A stretch of DNA of 33,756 bases, from contig JAJZQR010000018.1 of NCBI GenBank assembly GCA_021806765.1, positions 1 to 33,756 on the forward strand, read 5' to 3'. Positions 23,433 through 31,226 of this stretch are shown here, in pieces. The stretch comes from Chloroflexota bacterium (lineage in GTDB: Bacteria; Chloroflexota; UBA6077). The notes under the pieces are model-generated. The model worked only from the letters and a program-made list of their open reading frames with translations, did not search any database and had not been told where the DNA came from. Position 1 is the stretch's first letter, and every line of letters starts with the position of its first letter. The position numbers and the translations under genes are program-made.

Positions 23433-23900
23433 GTGAAGGAGCGACTATCCCGGCGCCTGAACCGTATGAGCCTGCTGGGTGGCGAACAGCTGGGTCAGGT
23501 CATCGTCTGGACCGCCGTGATGCTGCCGCTGTTCCTCTCGGTGGTGGGCCTCGCGGCCGACGGCGGCATCGTCTTCAGCGCCAGGCGCGAGCTACAGAAC
23601 GTGGCGGACTCGGCCGCTCGAGCCGGGGCGATGCAGGTGGATCAGCAGGTGTATCGCGAGAGTTCCGGAGCGACGGTCGTGCTCGACCTCGGCGCCGCGC
23701 GACAGGTCGCGGCCCAGTATGTAGCCAGCCAGGGACCGGGGTTGGCGGCAGCGATCACGGCCGATCCGCAACAGGTTGTGGTTCAGGTCGGCCGCGAAGT
23801 GCCGATGAGCTTCCTTCGCCTGGTTGGGATCAACACTGTGCGCATCACCGCCACGGCTTCGGCTGGCGTGCGATACGGCGTCGAGAGGGGCAATCGTTAG
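23433..23900 (+). CDS. TadG-like Flp pilus assembly protein, short
   Basis: A 155-residue protein starting with GTG at 23433 (GGGAGG 6 bases upstream). Residues about 16-60 (EQLGQVIVWTAVMLPLFLSVVGLAADGGIVF followed by RRELQNVADSAARAGA) match the TadE/TadG-like N-terminal domain found in TadG. Classical TadG is longer and has a von Willebrand domain; that part is missing. One membrane helix should hold it with its C-terminus outside. It is third in a row of related minor-pilin-type genes. Confidence 0.82.
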   Translation: MKERLSRRLNRMSLLGGEQLGQVIVWTAVMLPLFLSVVGLAADGGIVFSARRELQNVADSAARAGAMQVDQQVYRESSGATVVLDLGAARQVAAQYVASQGPGLAAAITADPQQVVVQVGREVPMSFLRLVGINTVRITATASAGVRYGVERGNR

Positions 23901-23913
23901 GGAGAGGTGGAGA

Positions 23914-24615
23914 ATGAGAACTGATGAGACGCTGAACCAGGCAACTGCGCATACGAGCGTCGGGCCGGAGCATCGCCGTCCGTACTGGATGGTTGGACTG
24001 GCGCTGCTAGGGCTGGTGGTGGTCCTTCTGGCCGGAGCTTTCCTGTTGGACAAGCAGTTGCGGGCGAGAGTGGGCATCGAGACTCCACCGGTTGTCGCGA
24101 CCGCCGGCAAGCCAGCCGGTGCGCCCGTGGCGATTATCCCGCCGACGGTGCAATCGACGGTCGCACCCACGGCAACGGCCCCAGCGACGGCTCCGACCGC
24201 GAAGCAGGGTACTGGAGGGCTTCGGGTGGCAACGTCGCCGCTGGAAGGAGAGATCGAGGCGGCGTACCTGCACTACTGGGATGTGCTTGCGCTAGCCTAC
24301 CTTGAGACCGACAGCTCGCACCTTGCTGAGGCCATGTCCGATCTGGAACTCAGCAGACAGATGCAGGAGATTGGCGACCTCAAGTCGCAGGGGAGGGCGG
24401 CCAAGCTCGTCGTAGAGCATCACATAGCCTTGGTCAAGGTCTCGCCGGACAGCGCAATTGTGTATGACGAGTATCTGAACCACAGTGTCTTCGTCGATCC
24501 TACTACCAAACAGGAGCGGCCCACATCCGCCCCGCCGGAGACAGAGAAGATCTCCTTTGAGATGAGGAAGATCGACGGAAGTTGGAAGGTAGTCGATGGA
24601 ACTCGCCACGACTAA
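23914..24615 (+). CDS. Single-pass membrane protein with NTF2-like exported domain
   Basis: A 233-residue protein. ATG at 23914 (GGAGAGGTGG upstream) was chosen over the longer frame. A membrane helix at about 26-48 (MVGLALLGLVVVLLAGAFLL) is followed by a Pro/Thr/Ala-rich linker (about 60-105). A folded domain (EIEAAYLHYWDVLALAYLET through ISFEMRKIDGSWKVVDG) ends in the strand pattern typical of NTF2/SnoaL-like domains. It is not a recognised Tad protein, but its place between tadG-like and LysM genes suggests an exported pilus accessory. It overlaps the next gene by 20 bases. Confidence 0.7.
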   Translation: MRTDETLNQATAHTSVGPEHRRPYWMVGLALLGLVVVLLAGAFLLDKQLRARVGIETPPVVATAGKPAGAPVAIIPPTVQSTVAPTATAPATAPTAKQGTGGLRVATSPLEGEIEAAYLHYWDVLALAYLETDSSHLAEAMSDLELSRQMQEIGDLKSQGRAAKLVVEHHIALVKVSPDSAIVYDEYLNHSVFVDPTTKQERPTSAPPETEKISFEMRKIDGSWKVVDGTRHD

Positions 24616-25759
24616 GAGGCTTACGCAGACAATGCTGGCGATCACAATTGGCATGTGGCTGTTGGTGCCGCCACTCGTAAGCGCGGATGAGGTCGATACC
24701 GTGCGGCCGAGGCCCCATGCTAACGAGCCACGGACCGATGTGCAAGCTAAGGTCGAGAGCCGGCCGGATGGCGTGTACATACAGATCTCGGTGCGCCAGA
24801 CGGTGCCCGGGACACACGGTTCGGAGGGCTCTGACGAGTCCAGACCGCAACTGGCCAGCGCCCAATCGTCGACGTCCGGCAACTCCAGCACGACATCTGC
24901 CCCCACAACCACGACTGACTCCGAGAACGATACGTCGAGCACGACCACCCCTGGTCGAAGCTGGACCGACAAGACCGGCTATCACTGGGAGGGCGAAACC
25001 GGGCAGGTGGTCACTGTGACGCCACCCAACATCAGCACGGCGACACGCGAGTCGTGGGTGGAGCAATTCCAGCAGCACCAGAACCAGACCCCGTATCTGC
25101 TGTACCTGGATCAGCAGTTCAGCGGGATCATCTGGGTGCCGCAGTCCTCCAATAGTGACGACGTCACCATTGTGCCGGCCCCGGACAATTCACCCCCGCC
25201 GGACACGGTGGTCTCGGGCAACGGAGGCAGCACCGACCCCCGTGAGGTCGCGCTGGACGCGCTCGGGCACGTGCCGCTACCCAACGCCCAGATCCGCGTG
25301 AACCCGGCGCTCGGTTTGGTCGCCATGCCGGGCTGGTTCTGGGTTGAGGGCTACGATGGCTCATCCTTCGGCACGTCGCGGACTGTGAGTGTCCCGCCGG
25401 AGGTGGGTCCCGAGGTTCCCACATCTGTGGTGCCGGCGAACGACTCTCGTCGGCAAGGGAGCTCGTTCAGCGTCGAGGTAAGGATCTGGCCGACGAGGTA
25501 CGAGTGGAGCTTCGGCGATGGCACAAGCGTGGTGAGTCTGTCCCTGGGCAAGCCGTATCCCGCACGTTCGGACATCCAGCACACCTACGAGTACTCGTCC
25601 CTGCGCTTTCCGAACGGTTTCCCGGTGTGGCTCACCGTCGATTTCGCGGCCGAGTTCCGGGTGAACGGCGGGGCGCCGCAGGGACTCCCGACCATCTGGC
25701 GGACCTACCAGAGCGCCTACCGGGTCCAGGAGGTGCAGCCGGTCCTGACCAGCCGTTAA
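24596..25759 (+). CDS. Secreted protein with PKD-like domain
   Basis: A 387-residue protein. The N-terminus (KRLTQTMLAITIGMWLLVPPLVSA-DE) is a signal peptide with likely cleavage after VSA. A Ser/Thr-rich stretch at about 85-120 looks disordered. The C-terminal third contains a PKD-like signature: YEWSFGDGTSVVS followed by HTYEY and WLTVDFAAEF. PKD folds occur in surface proteins that bind carbohydrates or proteins. ATG at 24596 has GGAAGG upstream. Its location suggests a cell-surface or pilus-associated factor; the function is not proven. Confidence 0.75.
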   Translation: MELATTKRLTQTMLAITIGMWLLVPPLVSADEVDTVRPRPHANEPRTDVQAKVESRPDGVYIQISVRQTVPGTHGSEGSDESRPQLASAQSSTSGNSSTTSAPTTTTDSENDTSSTTTPGRSWTDKTGYHWEGETGQVVTVTPPNISTATRESWVEQFQQHQNQTPYLLYLDQQFSGIIWVPQSSNSDDVTIVPAPDNSPPPDTVVSGNGGSTDPREVALDALGHVPLPNAQIRVNPALGLVAMPGWFWVEGYDGSSFGTSRTVSVPPEVGPEVPTSVVPANDSRRQGSSFSVEVRIWPTRYEWSFGDGTSVVSLSLGKPYPARSDIQHTYEYSSLRFPNGFPVWLTVDFAAEFRVNGGAPQGLPTIWRTYQSAYRVQEVQPVLTSR

Positions 25760-25782
25760 GGCGGGTCGAGAGGAGGTGGAGA

Positions 25783-28700
25783 ATGGAGAGGAGGAGTTCT
25801 GGCGACGAGGCGCGGCGACGACCGGGTTATCTCGGCCTAGCCGGCCTGATCCTTGGGCTGGCCCTCGGTGCTCTGGCTCTGTACGCAGTAGCGGGACCTC
25901 CCCGATTGCCCCAGGAATTGCCCGGTTGGGACGCGGTGGCCCTTACCCTGCGGGGCTCCTACTTGCCCCTCGAGGCCGTGGCCTACATCCTGACGACGGG
26001 CGCCTGGGCGGTCTGGCTGTGGATCGTCGCGTCGCTCATATTGCGTCTGGCGGTGCTGAGCGCCGAGGCCGTGACGCGCGGTGCTCCCTGGGTTGGGGGT
26101 ATCCGAGCGGTCTCGGACCGGGTGACTCTGCCCATTGTGCGGCGGCTGGTCGACGGCGCCCTCGTCGCGGTCATCGTTGTCAACCTGGTGGGCCGGTCCA
26201 CGCCGAGCGCCGCGGCGGACATCCCGACCTCTGCAGCCACTGCAACCCTCGTGGCTACTCGAGAAGGAGCGCCGCCGCAACCGGCCTTCGACGAGAGCCA
26301 ACAAGCACAGGCCCAGCGAGTGGGGGAGTATACCGTCCAGGCCGGTGACACGCTGTGGGGGATCGCCGAGCGGTTCTACGGCACCGGCCATGAGTATCCG
26401 AGGCTCCTCGCGGACAACGTGGGGCGGCAGATGCCGGACGGCCGGCGCTTCACCCAGGCAGGGGTGATCTACCCCGGATGGGTTCTGCGGATCCGCCCGA
26501 CGACTCGGGCGGCGGAGGATGTCGGCGGGCAAGTCTGTTACACGGTGGAGGAAGGGGACACCCTTCGCGGCATTGCCGCGCGTCTCCTCAACGATGAGAG
26601 CCGCTGGCCGGAGATCTTCGAACTGAACGCAGGCACGGCCCGGCTAGAAGATGGCCGCGTTCTCAAGGATCCGGGCCTCATCTGGCCGGGTCTGCGTCTG
26701 CAGTTGCCGTCCTCGGCGCCCGCCGACGAAGAGGGCGTGCCCATGTCGGACCCCGCTGCTCCGCCAGTGGAGGTGCCGGTCACTCCCACGGCCACTTCCA
26801 TCGCCGAAGCGCAACCCACGGCGGCTCCTGAGAGTCATGGAGGGGAAGTTGCCGTCGAAGAGCCCGCTGTTGCCCTCATCCCCTCGCCCCTGGTGTACGG
26901 CGCCGCTGGCCTAGCCGCCATCGTGGCTGCTGGCGGGGCGATGATGCTGGCGCGCCGGCGCGCGCGGCGCAGCCTGAGCGAGCCGCCCATCCGGATGGAG
27001 GCGGACTTGCCGCCGAGCGGCGACTTCGCCCAGGCGGAGTTCGCGCGGGTACTCACCCACCGCCTGCACGGCAAAGAAGTGGAGCCGGTCGTTCTGATCG
27101 CCGAGCAGGCCCTCCGCTTCCTGGAGGAGCAGGATGTGCCGGGGGCTTCGGTGGTGACGGCCCGGCAAGGGCGGAACGCTACTACGCTGGCGTTGAGCGT
27201 GGGGCTGCTCGATCAGACGCGCCTCCTCAATCTGGCGGGTGAGCTCGGTGCGCGGCTGGGCGGGACGGGACAAGGGTCCGTTACGCCAGACCACGACGTG
27301 GGCCTCCAACTCTCGGGCCTGAAGTTGGCAGGCCTGATCGCCCCGCCTTCCCACACAGTGGCAAGCTCCCTACGTTTGCTGCCCATGGGTGTTCTGCCCA
27401 AAGGCCAAACGCTGTACGCCAACTGGCGTGAGCTCGGGCACATCCTGGTGGCCGGCTTACCTGGGGGTGGAACCGAGGTTGTTCTGACGAGCCTCATCAG
27501 CGCGCTCGCCGCCGGTTGCCATCCGAAGGAGCTGCGCCTGTGGACCATTGCCGACCGTCACCTCCTGCCGGCACAGCTCTTCCAGTTGCCCCATCAAAGC
27601 GGCGCCCTCATCGATCCTACCGACGAGGCAGGAGTGAGCCGGGTGCTCGAGAAGGCGCGGACGGAGCTGATCCGCAGGATGCGGGAGTCCGAGCGTGCGG
27701 ATGCACCCGAGCGGGCTTTCCCGTCGGAGGAGCCGGACATCGTACTTGCCATCGGAGAGCTGCACAGCCTGAAGGACGATGGAGTCACCCTGGAACTGAT
27801 CGGAGTACACGGCCCGGCCTATGGGATGCGGCTGCTGGCCACAACCACGAGCCCGGTCGAGATCCCGGTGGACCTGCTGGCGCATTTCCAGACGCGCCTG
27901 ATCCTTCAAACCTTGGACGACGAGGAAAGCATTCGGCTGCTGGGTCGTCCCGAGGCTGTCGATCTGGGGATCGGCGATCTTCTCCTTCGTATCGATGGGC
28001 GGGTGCCGATTCGTGCTCGCGGCTTCCGTGTTTCGCCCGATCGGCTCGACGAGATGGTGCCACTGATGGGCGAAGCGTATGGCTGCCAGGCACCGGCGGT
28101 TGCAGCGAAGGTGGACGCACCAGACGAGGACGAAGGCGGCGCTCGACGGGCAACGGAAGCGAAGAACGTGCCTGCCGCCGGCGAACGAGCCCCGTTAGAG
28201 GGTCAAATCGTTCCCCCGCCCGAATCGGCGCGTGATGCAGGGGTGGAACCATCCGGGGAACTGGCGGTCCATGAGCAGCCTGGGCGAAGAGACGAACCGG
28301 CGCCACCAGCCGAGGACGCCCCCGATGGAGACACAATCTTCCGGGGCTTGGTATCCGCCGCAGACGTGGCAGTGCACGAGGGTCAATCGAATGGGCACCA
28401 GAGTCAGGCGATCCCAGAGCCTGTTGCGCCGACGGGCGATGCAGGCCCGCGGCCGGCGGCAGCCACGGAAGATGACGACGAGCCGTCTAGCGGACACGGT
28501 GGGGATACCGTGCCCGGAGACACTTCGGTCGTGGTAACGAGGACACTCTCTGGTAAGGACGAGACTAAGCCCGAGGTGAGTTCGCTGGTCCAGATCAGGT
28601 GCTTCGGCGAGTTCGTGGTGAGGAGCGGGGAACGCGAGATCACACCGTCCTCCGAGGAAGGCGCTTCGTTCAAGGCCTGGGAGGTGCTGGCATTTCTGGC

Positions 28701-29451
28701 AGCCCAACCGGACGGAGCCATCTCTAGAGAGAAACTGCTCGCCGCAGTATGGCCCGACGTTGATGCCGAGCGGGCCGGGAACCGCATGCGTGTGGCCATG
28801 GTCCGGCTGCGCGCTCTGCTGGCTCGGCAGGTCCCCGGCCTTCCCTCGGAGGTGGTGCGCGCCGATCGGGACGGCACCTGCCGGCTTGACACGAACATGA
28901 TCTCCTCCGACGTCCACCGGTTCGTGGCGCTCTGCCGGACCGCACCGAAGCTCCCGCCCGAGGATGCCAAACTGGCCTTGCAGCAAGCGCGGGCTCTGTA
29001 TGGCGGGGATCTCCTACCCGGTCGAGGAACCCGCCTCTACGAGTGGGTGGACGAGCGGGACGAAAGCGGGGTTTCCCTCCGGGAGGCGTACCGAGAGGAG
29101 TACTATCGGGCTACGCAACGGCTGGCCCGGTTGTTCTGTCGGGAAGGGCGGGCCGACCTGGCGGTGCCCCTCTACAAGGGACTGCTCAAGGCCGAGCCCA
29201 CCCTCGAAGACATCGTGCGAGAGCTTTACCGCTGCTACCAGCAACTCGGGGATCTTGGCTCGCTGATCCGCGAGGATCGGCATCTTAGGCAATCGCTCCG
29301 CGAGGCCTACTACGACCCTGATGATCCGGAAGGTGATGCAGACTCTTATCAGCCCGAGCCGGAGACAATGGATCTATTCAGCAGGATCCGCAAGGAGTTG
29401 GAGGGAAAGGCCGCTCGATCCCACGATCCAAAGCATGTCAGCAGTGCATGA
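25783..29451 (+). CDS. LysM - degenerate FtsK-like - wHTH/BTAD transmembrane regulator
   Basis: A 1222-residue protein; ATG at 25783 with AGGAGG upstream. Order: membrane helices at about 15-36, 68-92 and 127-145; two LysM domains at about 183-238 (YTVQAGDTLWGIAERFYG) and 251-306 (YTVEEGDTLRGIAARLL); a fourth helix at 369-390; an FtsK/SpoIIIE-like domain at about 400-770 whose P-loop lacks Lys (AGLPGGGTEVV) but keeps the later pattern (YGMRLLATTTSP, LGIGDLLLRIDG); an acidic linker; a winged helix at about 932-1030; and a bacterial transcriptional activator domain (BTAD) to about 1180. Topology puts LysM outside and the wHTH-BTAD inside, so it may sense peptidoglycan and control genes directly, like CadC/ToxR-type proteins. 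It is the last gene of the pilus locus. Confidence 0.88.
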   Translation: MERRSSGDEARRRPGYLGLAGLILGLALGALALYAVAGPPRLPQELPGWDAVALTLRGSYLPLEAVAYILTTGAWAVWLWIVASLILRLAVLSAEAVTRGAPWVGGIRAVSDRVTLPIVRRLVDGALVAVIVVNLVGRSTPSAAADIPTSAATATLVATREGAPPQPAFDESQQAQAQRVGEYTVQAGDTLWGIAERFYGTGHEYPRLLADNVGRQMPDGRRFTQAGVIYPGWVLRIRPTTRAAEDVGGQVCYTVEEGDTLRGIAARLLNDESRWPEIFELNAGTARLEDGRVLKDPGLIWPGLRLQLPSSAPADEEGVPMSDPAAPPVEVPVTPTATSIAEAQPTAAPESHGGEVAVEEPAVALIPSPLVYGAAGLAAIVAAGGAMMLARRRARRSLSEPPIRMEADLPPSGDFAQAEFARVLTHRLHGKEVEPVVLIAEQALRFLEEQDVPGASVVTARQGRNATTLALSVGLLDQTRLLNLAGELGARLGGTGQGSVTPDHDVGLQLSGLKLAGLIAPPSHTVASSLRLLPMGVLPKGQTLYANWRELGHILVAGLPGGGTEVVLTSLISALAAGCHPKELRLWTIADRHLLPAQLFQLPHQSGALIDPTDEAGVSRVLEKARTELIRRMRESERADAPERAFPSEEPDIVLAIGELHSLKDDGVTLELIGVHGPAYGMRLLATTTSPVEIPVDLLAHFQTRLILQTLDDEESIRLLGRPEAVDLGIGDLLLRIDGRVPIRARGFRVSPDRLDEMVPLMGEAYGCQAPAVAAKVDAPDEDEGGARRATEAKNVPAAGERAPLEGQIVPPPESARDAGVEPSGELAVHEQPGRRDEPAPPAEDAPDGDTIFRGLVSAADVAVHEGQSNGHQSQAIPEPVAPTGDAGPRPAAATEDDDEPSSGHGGDTVPGDTSVVVTRTLSGKDETKPEVSSLVQIRCFGEFVVRSGEREITPSSEEGASFKAWEVLAFLAAQPDGAISREKLLAAVWPDVDAERAGNRMRVAMVRLRALLARQVPGLPSEVVRADRDGTCRLDTNMISSDVHRFVALCRTAPKLPPEDAKLALQQARALYGGDLLPGRGTRLYEWVDERDESGVSLREAYREEYYRATQRLARLFCREGRADLAVPLYKGLLKAEPTLEDIVRELYRCYQQLGDLGSLIREDRHLRQSLREAYYDPDDPEGDADSYQPEPETMDLFSRIRKELEGKAARSHDPKHVSSA

Positions 29452-29745
29452 CCCACGTCGCCGGGTAGTGTATGAGCAATTGCGGAAAAGGGGTTATGCA
29501 CTTCGCTACAAAGAGTCGGGCCGAGGCTCGCTCCATAAATGCATAAAGGGTCATCGCCGTCTCCACACCCTTTCGATGGCTGGCCCGAAAGAGTCGCCAG
29601 GCGCTCCAAAGGCGGGATTTTCAGGCACCGGGCCGGTCAAATGAAGAAGCTGCAAGGAGCAGACCTGATGGATAACCGGAGCTGCCCCATGCCGTAAGAC
29701 TCCAGGGGGCTGGGGGTAGTGCCCCCAGGAGGAGGGCCTGGCCGG
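29452..29745. other. Intergenic region with mini-ORF, hairpin and direct repeat
   Basis: Nothing here qualifies as a confident gene. An 18-codon frame (29641-29697, MKKLQGADLMDNRSCPMP) contains an internal ATG with AAGGAG at ideal spacing. A hairpin follows at 29710-29728. The 10-mer GGCCGGTCAA occurs at 29631-29640 and again at 29740-29749, bracketing both. A leader-peptide arrangement is possible but unproven. Confidence 0.35.
29710..29728. repeat. Perfect 7-bp hairpin
   Basis: CTGGGGG (29710-29716), loop TAGTG, CCCCCAG (29722-29728). No T-run follows on either strand. It lies between convergent transcription units, so it may act as a weak bidirectional terminator. Confidence 0.5.
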
Positions 29746-29874
29746 TCAAGCGGATTGCTGCCCCAGCCGCACGATACTTAGCAGCTTGTAGTTGGCCCGT
29801 GGCGTCATCGTTGTGTTCAATGCAGGTAGAGCTTTGCTGTCCATCTCCGCCATCATCGTCGGCTCTACGTCCAT
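29746..29874 (-). CDS. Very small protein coupled to the membrane mini-protein
   Basis: A 42-residue frame (MDVEPTMMAEMDSKALPALN at the N-terminus). Its ATG overlaps the stop of the 58-residue gene as TAATG, a classic coupling arrangement, which is the main argument for it being translated. It is hydrophilic, with a basic C-terminal half (PRANYKLLSIVRLGQQSA). It is not recognised. It could be a C-terminal part separated by a frameshift, but the overlap looks intact. Confidence 0.4.
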   Translation of the reverse strand: MDVEPTMMAEMDSKALPALNTTMTPRANYKLLSIVRLGQQSA

Positions 29875-30050
29875 TAACCGCGAAAGACTCCAGCCGGCAG
29901 GATCACCACGAAGAAGGCCGCGCCTCCGCCGAGGATCGATAACATCACGCCGAATTGGGGACTCCCTCTCAGCACTATCGCCGTAGCCAAAACAATCGCT
30001 GCCCACACAATCGACGCTGCAAGAATGTAGCTGGCCTTGGCTCTTTCCAT
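29874..30050 (-). CDS. 58-residue two-helix membrane protein
   Basis: A small hydrophobic protein: MERAKASYILAASIVWAAIV, continuing to a second helix GGGAAFFVVILPAGVF. Two transmembrane segments (about residues 7-27 and 34-54) are separated by a short RGSPQ turn. ATG at 30050 has GGAG 9 bases upstream. It runs opposite to the neighbouring genes, with its stop overlapping the next mini-gene start. Not a recognised family. It may be a small membrane modulator linked to the copper genes, but that is only proximity. Confidence 0.6.
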   Translation of the reverse strand: MERAKASYILAASIVWAAIVLATAIVLRGSPQFGVMLSILGGGAAFFVVILPAGVFRG

Positions 30051-30140
30051 GGTTGTCGACTCCAGGTCCCGGATCAGGATTTACCTCCTCAGTGAGGAAC
30101 CTGTCGGCACTCTGGTCCGGCTCGCGTCCAGTGATGAGTC

Positions 30141-30206
30141 TTCACACCCTTCCCATCGGGACTTCACCGGATGTTCACATTCTCCCGGTACCCTGTCCGC
30201 GGACAG
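30141..30206 (+). promoter_or_regulatory. Promoter with phased TTCAC repeats and palindrome
   Basis: CTTCACA, CTTCACC and GTTCACA have TTCAC at 30141, 30163 and 30174, spacings of 22 and 11. Eight bases after the last heptamer comes TACCCT (30189-30194), a -10 candidate. A perfect 14-bp palindrome CTGTCCGCGGACAG (30193-30206) covers the expected start site. The repeats resemble PhoP-type boxes (GTTCACC units at 11 bp) known in actinobacteria; the palindrome may bind a repressor. Confidence 0.45.
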
Positions 30207-30252
30207 AACAGATCAAGATGCCTCGCGGCGTCGGATGATTGGGAGGAGTGCG

Positions 30253-30555
30253 ATGAAGCGCAGGTTTGGGGTGTTGGTAGCGGCTCTGGCTGCGGTGGCG
30301 GTGCTAGTGGTTCTCGTGGGAAGCACGGCTTTCGCACAGGTCGCTGGCGGTTATGGGTACGGTCCTGGTGGATACGGCTACGGCCCCGGCGGCTACGGGA
30401 TGATGGGGCGTGGGATGATGGGTGGCTACTACGGCGGGAACGGCTACTACGGCTCGCAGACTCAGGCTCCCAACGCCTCCCAGGGCTACTACGGCTGGGG
30501 CGGGCACATGGGTCCGGGCATGATGGGCGGCTACTACGGCGGCCGGGGCTGGTAG
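30253..30555 (+). CDS. Secreted Gly/Tyr/Met-rich small protein
   Basis: A 100-residue protein. Signal peptide at about 1-28 (RRFGVLVAALAAVAVLVVLV then GSTAFA), cleaved before QVAGG. The mature part is low-complexity: GYGYGPGG repeats, then four Met-Met pairs (YGMMGRGMMGGYYGG; GPGMMGGYYGG) and many Tyr. ATG at 30253 has GGAGG upstream. Methionine clusters in exported proteins often bind Cu(I), and the csoR and copA genes lie just downstream, so a periplasmic or surface copper-binding role is possible; this is inference. It may alternatively be a structural coat protein. Confidence 0.75.
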   Translation: MKRRFGVLVAALAAVAVLVVLVGSTAFAQVAGGYGYGPGGYGYGPGGYGMMGRGMMGGYYGGNGYYGSQTQAPNASQGYYGWGGHMGPGMMGGYYGGRGW

Positions 30556-30599
30556 AAGACCCCGGTCGGAACTTACCTTCTCCACGCTTGTCCAAAGGA

Positions 30600-30743
30600 G
30601 TGGGACTGGTCAACGCGATCGACCCTGAGACGCAGACGACTGGCACGGCTGGTGACGGAACTGCTGGCTCCGCCCCCAGCCGTGGTCGTTTGTGTGGTAG
30701 TAGTTGCCCAGCGCAGTGCGGCCACGACGGTCGACGCCGTTAG
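30600..30743 (+). CDS. Candidate Cys-rich mini-protein before csoR
   Basis: A 47-codon frame from a GTG at 30600 (VGLVNAIDPETQTTG) to a TAG at 30741, ending with RLCGSSCPAQCGHDGRRR, a CxxxCxxxCxH cluster. AAAGGA abuts the GTG too closely to be a good ribosome site. The metal-ligand-like tail next to copper genes is suggestive, but chance is likely enough that I rate it low. Confidence 0.22.
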   Translation: MGLVNAIDPETQTTGTAGDGTAGSAPSRGRLCGSSCPAQCGHDGRRR

Positions 30744-30790
30744 ATGGGACGTGGTAGCGGTCCTTGTCGCTAGGTTGCTGCCTGCAGGTC

Positions 30791-31147
30791 ATGGAAGATA
30801 CCAGGCTGAAGCAGGATATCCTGAACCGATTGAAGAGCATCGAGGGCCACATCCGCGGCATCCAGCGGATGGTGGACGAGGAGCAGTACTGTGTCGACAT
30901 TCTGAATCAGACTAGCGCCATCCACAAGGCGCTGCAGAAGGTCGACGCGATGATCCTGGAGAACCATCTCAAGAGCTGCGTCACCACGGCGATCCGCAGC
31001 GATGATTCCAGGGAGAGGGAGCGAGTCATCCGGGAACTGCTGCTGCTCTTTCAGGGAGGACCTGCCTCTCAGCGAGGTCGCGACCTCCTGACGGCGAGCC
31101 TGGAGCCCGCTATCGCAGCAGCGAGCGACCGTGATCGGCAGGGCTAG
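30791..31147 (+). CDS. csoR: CsoR-family copper-sensing repressor
   Basis: A 118-residue all-helical regulator of the CsoR/RcnR family. The Cu(I) ligands are present: C34 (EQYCVDILNQ), H59 and C63 (LENHLKSCV), the Cys-His-Cys set of copper sensors. The N-terminal helix (RLKQDILNRLKSIEGHIRGIQRMV) is the family signature. ATG at 30791 (METDTR-type start, here MEDTRLKQD) has only a weak AGG upstream. In this family Cu(I) binding releases the operator and induces copper efflux; the copA gene follows 79 bases downstream. I found no clear canonical CsoR operator (C-tract/G-tract) in front of either gene. Confidence 0.92.
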   Translation: MEDTRLKQDILNRLKSIEGHIRGIQRMVDEEQYCVDILNQTSAIHKALQKVDAMILENHLKSCVTTAIRSDDSRERERVIRELLLLFQGGPASQRGRDLLTASLEPAIAAASDRDRQG

Positions 31148-31226
31148 AAATGGTCGGCAGCCACAGGCCGTCGCGTACGCGCGAGCCGGAGGCCGAGCCC
31201 TGAGAGCAAAGAAGGGATGAGTTGTC

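Noticed and set aside
29710..29728. CsoR operator candidate (G-tract/C-tract)
   Set aside because: CsoR sites have the C-tract before the G-tract; here the order is reversed, and it is far from csoR and copA.
31172..31181. CGCGTACGCG palindrome between csoR and copA
   Set aside because: A 10-bp palindrome is common in GC-rich DNA and does not resemble known CsoR operators.
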